24,184 nt of DNA from assembly GCA_044433065.1 (NCBI GenBank), contig JAWXUA010000029.1, positions 1-24,184 on the forward strand. The letters run 5' to 3'. This DNA is from Nitratidesulfovibrio sp044433065. Its GTDB lineage: Bacteria > Desulfobacterota > Desulfovibrionia > Desulfovibrionales > Desulfovibrionaceae. The notes under the pieces were generated by a model that did not search any database, was not told where the DNA came from, and was given only the letters and a program-made list of their open reading frames with translations. A program made the translations under genes and the position numbers. Each line of letters starts with the position of its first letter. The stretch's first letter is position 1. Positions 15,676-21,712 of the stretch are shown here, one piece after another.

Positions 15676-16809
15676 ATGTCATTTGCTGCCTTTGAAGCCA
15701 TAAAAAATGCCACAGATAGAAATGTATTGAACATGCAAGAAGCCAAAGAGGCTGGCAAACGCGTTGTCGGCGAATACTGTATTTACTCGCCTATGGAGCT
15801 GGCCATCGCAGCAGGTGCTATGCCTGTTTCCCTTTGTGGCACTAAAAACGATTCCATCCCAGCAGCTGAAGAAGTCTTGCCGCGGACTCTATGCCCTTTA
15901 ATTAAAAGTAGTTTTGGCTTCGCTCTTCAGGATTCCTGTCCATACCTTTCTGCTGCAGATGTTATCGTAGCTGACACAACGTGCGATGGCAAAAAGAAGA
16001 TGTTTGAACTTTTGGCCCAAAAAAAGCCGCTCTTTCTTTTGCAATTGCCACAAATTCAAGACCATGACGCAACGCTCTACTGGCGTGCGCAATATGTTAA
16101 ATTAATTACGTTTTATGAAGAGCAATTTGGCGTGACCATCCATGAGGATGATATTCGTGCTGCTATCTCGCTTATGAACAGACAGCGCAAAGCGTTGAAA
16201 GACGTTTTTGACTGTACGCAACGTAAAGTACCACCACTCAACGGTGTGCAATTGTTGGAATTTTGTTTCAGATTGTCCTTCATGGTAGATAAAGAAAAAT
16301 CCATCGTCTTGCTGGAAGATTTGGCGCGCGAAATCATGGCTAGCCCAGAGCCAAGCACACCATCTACAGCACCACGCATTTTGTTGACAGGCGTGCCAAC
16401 AGGGCTTGGCTGTGAAAAAGTCATTCGCTTACTCGAACAATGTGGGGCCCATGTGGTGGTCATCGACAATTGTTCATCTTACAAAAAAACCACGTTGATT
16501 ATTGACGAGACCAAGGATCCCATCACTGCTTTGGCTGAACGCTATTTGTCCACGCCATGCTCCGTCATGTCGCCAAATCCATACCGTTATACGCGCTTGC
16601 GCACCATGGCCGATGACTTCCATGTTGATGGTGTTGTTGATTTGACGTGGCAAGGTTGCCAGACTTTTGAAATTGAGTCGTATACCGTGAAGCAATTTGT
16701 GCGTAATGAGCTTAAATTGCCTTTCTTGCACATTGTAACGGATTACTCTGAGGCTGATACTGAACAGTTGAAAGTCCGTATAGAGGCATTTTTGGAAATG
16801 ATTGGATAG
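15676..16809 (+). CDS. Double-cubane-cluster-type reductase (2-hydroxyacyl-CoA dehydratase/YjiM family)
   Basis: This 377-residue cytoplasmic enzyme has the HgdB/BcrB-like fold. It is a single protein paired with one activase, like E. coli YjiM/YjiL and the double-cubane cluster proteins (DCCP), rather than the two-subunit dehydratases. DCCPs carry an Fe8S9 double cubane and catalyse ATP-dependent reduction of small molecules; their natural substrates are unknown. Cysteines in family-typical segments are Cys35 (GEYCIYSPME), Cys54 (SLCGTK), Cys73 (TLCPLIK), Cys103 (DTTCDGKKKM) and later Cys residues in DNCSSYK, TPCSVM and QGCQTFEIES. A simple 2-hydroxyacyl-CoA dehydratase role cannot be excluded, but no CoA-transferase or second subunit is nearby. 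Confidence 0.87.
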   Translation: MSFAAFEAIKNATDRNVLNMQEAKEAGKRVVGEYCIYSPMELAIAAGAMPVSLCGTKNDSIPAAEEVLPRTLCPLIKSSFGFALQDSCPYLSAADVIVADTTCDGKKKMFELLAQKKPLFLLQLPQIQDHDATLYWRAQYVKLITFYEEQFGVTIHEDDIRAAISLMNRQRKALKDVFDCTQRKVPPLNGVQLLEFCFRLSFMVDKEKSIVLLEDLAREIMASPEPSTPSTAPRILLTGVPTGLGCEKVIRLLEQCGAHVVVIDNCSSYKKTTLIIDETKDPITALAERYLSTPCSVMSPNPYRYTRLRTMADDFHVDGVVDLTWQGCQTFEIESYTVKQFVRNELKLPFLHIVTDYSEADTEQLKVRIEAFLEMIG

Positions 16810-16830
16810 AAAATATATCTATAAAGCTAC

Positions 16831-16867
16831 AAAGCCCCTACACCATGATAGTGCAGGGGCTTTTTTT
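16831..16867. terminator. Bidirectional terminator between convergent genes
   Basis: AAAGCCCCT (16831-16839) and AGGGGCTTT (16855-16863), with CAC/GTG inside, form a strong hairpin with T-runs on both strands. It serves the reductase gene on the plus strand and the CoA-ligase-like gene on the minus strand, whose stop codon overlaps it (16866). Confidence 0.9.
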
Positions 16868-18203
16868 AGTATTCAATATGAATGCGTCGTTTTGCAAAGG
16901 TCATGCCTTGAGGAATGACTTGCGATAGAGATGCTTCAATGGACAATGTGTGCATTGTTAAATCGTATTGTGTGCACTGTATTGAATTTAGTGCACTTCC
17001 AATGTTCTTCTGCAAAGTATGCATGTTTGTTGATGGATAAACTTTATAATACAGTGATAACTGCAGCACAGCAGGCTCAATATCAAGATATTTTGCTTCA
17101 TAATGCACAATTTCTTTGATAGGTAAGAGTGCAGCATCAATATCCATCATGCGCAACGTCTCACCATTGGGAAGCATGGCTTCATCGTCGATGCGACCAA
17201 GTACACGGTCGAGGCGCCGCATGGGACTTCCGCATGGGCAAGGGGCGGCTAAAATGCGGGCGCGGTCACCAGTTGCATAGCGGATAAGTGGCATGGCCCG
17301 ACGGCCAAGGGTCGTCACAAGCAGCTCACCCCATTCACCATCAGCTACGGGTGTGCCCGTATTGGGTTCCACAATTTCCACAAGTAAATCTGCTTCACGA
17401 ATGTGTAAGCCTTCGTAACCACAGGATAAAGCGCCGCCAAGTCCTGTTTCTGTCATGCCCCAATGGTGCCGCACTGTGCAGCCAAGTGTGTCCGCTAGAA
17501 GCGTGTCCATGGCTGGTCCCACAGTATCCCAGCAATATAAAACTGTGTGAATACAGTCCTTTGTATAAGCAAGCTCTGCCCATGCTAATGCAAGCGAACG
17601 CACATGCCACGGTGAACCTACAATGACACTGACTTTGTTTTCATAGGCAAGTTTAGCCAAGGCTTCACCGCCATCTTCGGGATTACCTACGATGGCCGTG
17701 GCTCCCATGCGCGTGAGCCCTTCATGCAAGAGTCGACCAACGCTAGAAGGGCGTGCGCTTGGCAAAATAGCCATGACTACCGCACCTTTAGGGGTGAAGG
17801 TACTCATGCCATGTTCAAAAAAATTGATGGTACGCTCTAAATCTTCTTGAGCAAAAAAGAGGCGCTTGGGCTGGCCCGTGCTTCCTGAAGTATCATAGGT
17901 CACAGCGCGTGCCACGTCGTCCTGTGAAATACAGAGTACGTCAAAGGGTTTAGTGCGCAATATTTCTGGCTCTGTACGCGGCAATTGCGCAAGGTCTGCA
18001 ATGTTTTTAAGAGAATCTATGTCGGTGCCAGCCAATTGTTCTGCATAATAAGGGCTTTGCATGGCATGCTTGAGTGTTGCGCGAAGTTGCGCCATTTGCC
18101 ATGAGGCCAGTTCATCAGCTGTTAGTATCTTTTCTTGGTTCATGCCCATGTCTAGGGCTAATTGTGTATTAAGAGCTCTGATGCCACAAAAATGTTTTTT
18201 CAT
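16866..18203 (-). CDS. Adenylate-forming (CoA-ligase-like) enzyme, phenylacetate-CoA ligase superfamily
   Basis: This 445-residue enzyme should activate a carboxylic acid as an acyl-adenylate, with transfer to CoA or another acceptor. The P-loop YDTSGSTGQPKRLFF (residues 103-117), HHWGMTETGLGGAL (motif A5 region), and GELLVTTLGRRAMPLIRYATGDRA (A7/A8 region) are clear. A CPCGSPMRRLDRVLGR segment follows, as in PaaK-like enzymes, where it contributes to the C-terminal domain. The acid substrate cannot be read from sequence. It follows the radical SAM gene by 15 bases, with its AGGA overlapping that gene's stop, so it is the last gene of the cassette. As I remember, it corresponds to the 'DVU_1553 family AMP-dependent CoA ligase'. 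The AGGA-to-ATG distance of about 13 bases is long, so a slightly different start is possible. Confidence 0.85.
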   Translation of the reverse strand: MKKHFCGIRALNTQLALDMGMNQEKILTADELASWQMAQLRATLKHAMQSPYYAEQLAGTDIDSLKNIADLAQLPRTEPEILRTKPFDVLCISQDDVARAVTYDTSGSTGQPKRLFFAQEDLERTINFFEHGMSTFTPKGAVVMAILPSARPSSVGRLLHEGLTRMGATAIVGNPEDGGEALAKLAYENKVSVIVGSPWHVRSLALAWAELAYTKDCIHTVLYCWDTVGPAMDTLLADTLGCTVRHHWGMTETGLGGALSCGYEGLHIREADLLVEIVEPNTGTPVADGEWGELLVTTLGRRAMPLIRYATGDRARILAAPCPCGSPMRRLDRVLGRIDDEAMLPNGETLRMMDIDAALLPIKEIVHYEAKYLDIEPAVLQLSLYYKVYPSTNMHTLQKNIGSALNSIQCTQYDLTMHTLSIEASLSQVIPQGMTFAKRRIHIEY

Positions 18204-18218
18204 AAATATATGGTATTC

Positions 18219-19802
18219 CTAAACTTTATTGCGATGTAATGGGGTTCCGTCTGCTGCTGTGCAATTCCATGAGCAGAATGGGACGAGGCGGCCATCTGGA
18301 GCCACAGCATGGATGCAACAACCACGCAAGCGTTCAAGATCCAGCGTCCACACATCTTGGAAGGCCATGCCCGACACCGCAAACATATGTGTTTTGGCTC
18401 GAGCTAAGAAGCGGTCTAAGTCGTCGATTTTGGCTTGAGTATTATTCTTATTGTTTGCAATTTCAGTGGTTTGAGGCGCAGTTACAATGGGCATCTTCTG
18501 CCATGCATTGGGTGAACAACATGAATGAGATGGCGTAGCATTTTCCTTTATGACTTCAGGAGCTTTCCACTGTCTGCGAACAAAAGCTCGCGACGCCATA
18601 GCACCATCACAAGCAGGAATGGCCTTGGCTTCATCTATATCAAGAGGTCGGTGTGGCGCTGAAACCCGTTGCAGTAGACCATCCTCGCTCACTAAATAGT
18701 TGGCATGAAAGGAACAAAGCTCATGCTCACAGCTTGGCGGTAAGAAGTCTTCCACAGCAACCATGCCATTTGTTTGACTTTCCAGTGCTTGCATGACTTC
18801 TGGAAGGCTTACACGCTCAGCATCAGTAGGACCAATGTTATTAAGAACGTTTGATGCGTCAACAATTTTATTCTGTGAGTTCAAATGCTTACATGATGGA
18901 TGACGACCAAAATGGCTCACAGGTTGAAAGTGTACACCGCGCACAATAGGGGCTTTGCCAACGGCAAATTGTACAATTTCACCGATATTATGGGTATTTA
19001 CAGACGGGACAACAGTCGGCACAAGGACGACACCAATGCCAGCTTCACCTAAGGCGTCAATGGCGCGCAATTTTGTTTCAAGCCATGGGGCACCGCGCAA
19101 CTGTCCATAGATTTCGTTTTCTGTGCCATCAAATTGTAAGAAAACAGAATCAAGTCCAGCGTCTGCCAAAGCTTTGGCAAAGCCTTGTCGCCGGCCGATG
19201 ATGATGCCGTTGGTATTGAGCTGAACAAAAGGAAAGAGCGTCTTAGCGTGGGCGATGATGGCACAAAGGTCAGGGTGGAGCGTTGGCTCGCCGCCTGATA
19301 ATTGTAGATTACATTGACCGGATTGTGCATGAACTTTGTTTAATAAATCCATGACATGGCTCGTATCCAAGTCCAAAGGCGAAGTGCTCACTGGCTCATC
19401 ATAGTGGGCCAAAGCAGGGGCAAGAGCACCGCTCCCAGAGTCAGCAAAGCAAAAGCGACACCGCAAATTACAGCGTGACGTGATGTCCAGAACGGCAGTA
19501 CAGGTGTGCTGCGCGTGGCGTGCGCACAGACCGCAGTCGAAGGGGCAGCCCTTGTCCACAGCATTCCATGGCATGGGTGGCGTGGGGATTTTCCCTTTGC
19601 GCCATGTATCCATGAATGGTGCACCTCGCCATACTGGCGTGGAAAAAATCCCGTGCTTGGGGCAGGTTTTTTCTAGTCGAACAGAGCTTTGTTCCGCATC
19701 ATATATATAGTGCCCAGAAATGCGCTCAAGACACACAGGGCATAGCGACATGACCTCACGTTTAGGGCAATGTTCTTGGCTTTGGTCATTTGATGTCGCC
19801 AT
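18219..19802 (-). CDS. Radical SAM enzyme of the MJ0619/tetraether-synthase-like group
   Basis: This 527-residue enzyme has the radical SAM motif CNLRCRFC (Cys111, 115, 118) and GGEPT (170-174). The N-terminus holds CPVC (21-24) and TCPKHG (46-51), then KGCPFDCGLCARHAQHTC (84-101) just before the radical motif. This layout is what I know from MJ0619 (a pterin methylase) and tetraether lipid synthase. More cysteines lie at 358, 363 and 398, and the tail has RGCCIHAVAPDGRLVPFC (493-510) and Cys514, so several Fe-S clusters are likely. A Q/N/K-rich stretch (about 440-460) is probably a linker. GGAG lies upstream of the ATG, 21 bases after the Cys-rich redox gene. I recall homologues being named TrsS, some with selenocysteine; I see no in-frame UGA here. 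The substrate is unknown. Confidence 0.87.
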   Translation of the reverse strand: MATSNDQSQEHCPKREVMSLCPVCLERISGHYIYDAEQSSVRLEKTCPKHGIFSTPVWRGAPFMDTWRKGKIPTPPMPWNAVDKGCPFDCGLCARHAQHTCTAVLDITSRCNLRCRFCFADSGSGALAPALAHYDEPVSTSPLDLDTSHVMDLLNKVHAQSGQCNLQLSGGEPTLHPDLCAIIAHAKTLFPFVQLNTNGIIIGRRQGFAKALADAGLDSVFLQFDGTENEIYGQLRGAPWLETKLRAIDALGEAGIGVVLVPTVVPSVNTHNIGEIVQFAVGKAPIVRGVHFQPVSHFGRHPSCKHLNSQNKIVDASNVLNNIGPTDAERVSLPEVMQALESQTNGMVAVEDFLPPSCEHELCSFHANYLVSEDGLLQRVSAPHRPLDIDEAKAIPACDGAMASRAFVRRQWKAPEVIKENATPSHSCCSPNAWQKMPIVTAPQTTEIANNKNNTQAKIDDLDRFLARAKTHMFAVSGMAFQDVWTLDLERLRGCCIHAVAPDGRLVPFCSWNCTAADGTPLHRNKV

Positions 19803-19823
19803 GGTTTTCTCCGATCATCAAGA

Positions 19824-20279
19824 TTATTCTTCTAACTCACTGATATCTATATTATTATCTTGTAAAATTTGGATGAGCTTTTCATGAGCCGCAGTCAGCA
19901 GGCCACCGCATTTAATAGGGTCAACCGTGCCGCAATTGCCGTCCATGATAGCCTCGCATGTGATGTCGCCATATTCCGATGTGACATCAGTAAACCAGTC
20001 GCGGTATGACTCAAGGAGTAAAGGAATTTGTTCTGTATAATCAGCTTGTTGGTCAATGCTACCTTTGCCTGCATAGAGACCAAGCACGCTTAAACCGCCT
20101 GTCAACACACCACAAGCACCACTACAATCACCAAAACCGTTGCAGAGGCCAGACATAGCTCGAACAAGAGGAGCGCATTCAAGCCCAGCATTGCGCATGG
20201 CGAGCAAAACAAGGATTTGACTGCAACAATAACCTTGGCCGCCTAGTTCCATGATATCCAATGTCGTTGCGTTGAGCAT
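19824..20279 (-). CDS. C_GCAxxG_C_C-type Cys-rich redox protein
   Basis: This 151-residue protein has Cys18-Cys19, Cys46, Cys52, Cys56 (GFGDCSGACGVLTGG), Cys108, Cys116 and Cys124. That is the pattern of the C_GCAxxG_C_C redox/metal-binding family, but with GDCSGACG in place of the usual GCA core. Such proteins often accompany redox enzymes; a thiol-disulfide or cluster-binding role is suspected, and none is proven. GAGGT lies five bases before the ATG. It is followed closely by the radical SAM gene and preceded by a hairpin-rich spacer. It matches what I recall as the 'DVU_1555 family'. There is no signal peptide, so it should be cytoplasmic. Confidence 0.82.
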   Translation of the reverse strand: MLNATTLDIMELGGQGYCCSQILVLLAMRNAGLECAPLVRAMSGLCNGFGDCSGACGVLTGGLSVLGLYAGKGSIDQQADYTEQIPLLLESYRDWFTDVTSEYGDITCEAIMDGNCGTVDPIKCGGLLTAAHEKLIQILQDNNIDISELEE

Positions 20280-20308
20280 GAGTACCTCTTTTTTTAGCTA
20301 GTTAGGGT

Positions 20309-20366
20309 GAGCAACTGGGGGAAGGGAAAACTTTCTAAGGAATGTGTTCCCTTCCCAGCGTTGCTC
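20309..20366. repeat. Long hairpin in the cassette spacer
   Basis: GAGCAAC (20309-20315) pairs with GTTGCTC (20360-20366). After a 3x3 internal loop, GGGAAGGGAA (20319-20328) pairs with TTCCCTTCCC (20347-20356). It lies 30 bases upstream of the Cys-rich redox gene. It may be an mRNA processing/stability element or a dispersed extragenic repeat. There is no T-run next to it. Confidence 0.75.
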
Positions 20367-20400
20367 TCTGTATCCGTAAGGTTCTCTGCGTTCACCTAAC

Positions 20401-20437
20401 GGCTACGGCCTTCGGCCACCCTTCGGGCAGGCCAGCC
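20401..20437. repeat. GC-rich branched palindrome
   Basis: GGCT (20401-20404) and AGCC (20434-20437) enclose two small hairpins, GGCC-TTC-GGCC (20407-20417) and CCC-TTC-GGG (20419-20427), and a third GGCC follows. The block is far richer in GC than its surroundings and looks like a REP-type extragenic element. Copies elsewhere could not be tested. Confidence 0.55.
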
Positions 20438-20513
20438 CCTCATCCCTTTCAAAGACTTTTAATTGCGACGAAAATACGTTTTTTAAGCTCTATTTACAGC
20501 GCAAAAAGTTCTT

Positions 20514-21302
20514 TTATATATTTTTGATCTGACCACAGTGCCTAGCTACTTTGGCAAGTAGGGTAAAATAGCCAACTTGAGCTGTGCGATTTCTGGAGTT
20601 CATGCATGAACAAGATTTATGGTGACTATCTTGTGCCGCACAAGTCCCTTGCTCACCAATAAAAGCTAATTTTGCCGCGAGCTCTTTTAATAAATATGAA
20701 TGATCTTCAAAGCTTATGAGCTCAAAGCCGGCATCACATACCAGCTTTTCAATGCTTTTTTTATGTGCCGCCCATGTTAGGCATGAACCCTGTGGTAAGG
20801 GTGATTTTGCCATGTCATGCTGCATGGTGTGCTTCATGCCATCCTTCATGCCATACTGGGACCCACCTTGCAAATAGAGGTCTGAGATGGCAAGAATGCC
20901 GTCTTTTTTAAGGACAGATCGCATACTTTGCAAAGCCTTGATAGGTGATTGCATGAGTGAAAGGGCGCATTCGCACAAAATCATATCCATTGAACCACAT
21001 AAAAAGGGAATTTCATGGGCATCAGCTACGGATAAGGGCGTAAACCGTGTACTAATACCCTGATTTTGTGCACTTTTAATTTGTGAAAAAAGGACATCAC
21101 AGCCAAAAGCTTTCACACCATGACGACGACGTAAATGCACTACACTTTGCCCAGTGCCGCAAGCTACGTCGAGCACGCGCCAATCTGGCTTTATTCCAGC
21201 CTGCGTGACAAGGTATTCTGTTAACTCAAGGCCACCAAGGTGTAAGGTGTCACCAAGAGCTTTTTGGATATGGGTCCTTGACCAAAGAGGAGCTTCTTTC
21301 AT
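20514..21302 (-). CDS. SAM-dependent methyltransferase, class I, with Cys-rich tail
   Basis: The 262-residue protein has motif I as VLDVACGTGQSVVHL (residues 43-57), an acidic turn at FGCDVLFSQI, ADAHEIPFLCGSMDMILCE (motifs II/III), and a LKKDGILAISDLYL post-motif, all usual for Rossmann methyltransferases. An insert rich in Met, Gly and Lys (about 148-170) and a tail with GTCAAQ and SCSCMNSRNRTAQVGYFTLLA are unusual. The tail thiols could bind metal or sit near the acceptor. As I recall it corresponds to the 'DVU_1556 family methyltransferase'. The substrate is unknown. The ATG at 21302 has no good Shine-Dalgarno. It is preceded by a hairpin repeat and followed by more than 230 bases of spacer. 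Confidence 0.85.
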   Translation of the reverse strand: MKEAPLWSRTHIQKALGDTLHLGGLELTEYLVTQAGIKPDWRVLDVACGTGQSVVHLRRRHGVKAFGCDVLFSQIKSAQNQGISTRFTPLSVADAHEIPFLCGSMDMILCECALSLMQSPIKALQSMRSVLKKDGILAISDLYLQGGSQYGMKDGMKHTMQHDMAKSPLPQGSCLTWAAHKKSIEKLVCDAGFELISFEDHSYLLKELAAKLAFIGEQGTCAAQDSHHKSCSCMNSRNRTAQVGYFTLLAKVARHCGQIKNI

Positions 21303-21423
21303 GATTGTCTATATAGCTATGAATGTACCATGCTGAAAAATAAATTGTAAATCTTCATGCGCCGCGAATTTTACCCAACGCCCCACATTCTCTACGCAAA
21401 TAAAAAGTTTTGAAGGAAGTGGG

Positions 21424-21477
21424 AGTGGGTCTGGGAGAGGGAGACTTTTTCAAAAGTTTTCTTCCCCCAGACCCCAT
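21424..21477. repeat. GGGTCTGGG extragenic hairpin
   Basis: TGGGTCTGGGAGAGG-type and CTTCCCCCAGACCCCA-type arms, with AAAAG/CTTTT near the tip, form a long imperfect hairpin about 16 bases beyond the stop of the zinc-ribbon gene. On the minus strand a looser T-rich stretch follows, so it may work as a terminator or 3' stabiliser inside the cassette. Similar GGGGTCTGGGGG hairpins are, as I remember, common between genes in Desulfovibrio. Confidence 0.75.
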
Positions 21478-21493
21478 TTTAAATAAAATCCAA

Positions 21494-21709
21494 CTACTTA
21501 TCCTCTAATAAATGCTCAACCTGCGCCATTTTACCAAGTGCCAGCTCTTCTGGAATAAGCACAAAACCACACTTGGGACAGGTCGGCAGTTCCACATTGA
21601 AGTGGCTGTCGAGGTATTGCAATTCTGCAACCATGAGCTGAAGCGCCTGACCGCACGGCTCACAACGCCATTGGGAATAGGAATCATCAAGAACTTTAAG
21701 CGTTGCCAT
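21494..21709 (-). CDS. Small zinc-ribbon/rubredoxin-like redox protein
   Basis: This 71-residue protein has two CxxC knuckles (Cys16/Cys19 in RCEPCG and Cys44/Cys47 in TCPKCG) 24 residues apart. This fits one tetrahedral Zn or Fe site of the zinc-ribbon or rubredoxin kind. The gap from the upstream gene is 3 bases, and its ribosome site (AAAAGGGGTAAGG) lies within that gene's last codons, so translation is probably coupled. It matches what I recall as the 'DVU_1557 family redox protein'. It could shuttle electrons from the 809-residue protein or be a structural partner. It is short but well supported by coupling and cysteine spacing. Confidence 0.82.
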   Translation of the reverse strand: MATLKVLDDSYSQWRCEPCGQALQLMVAELQYLDSHFNVELPTCPKCGFVLIPEELALGKMAQVEHLLEDK

Positions 21710-21712
21710 GCC

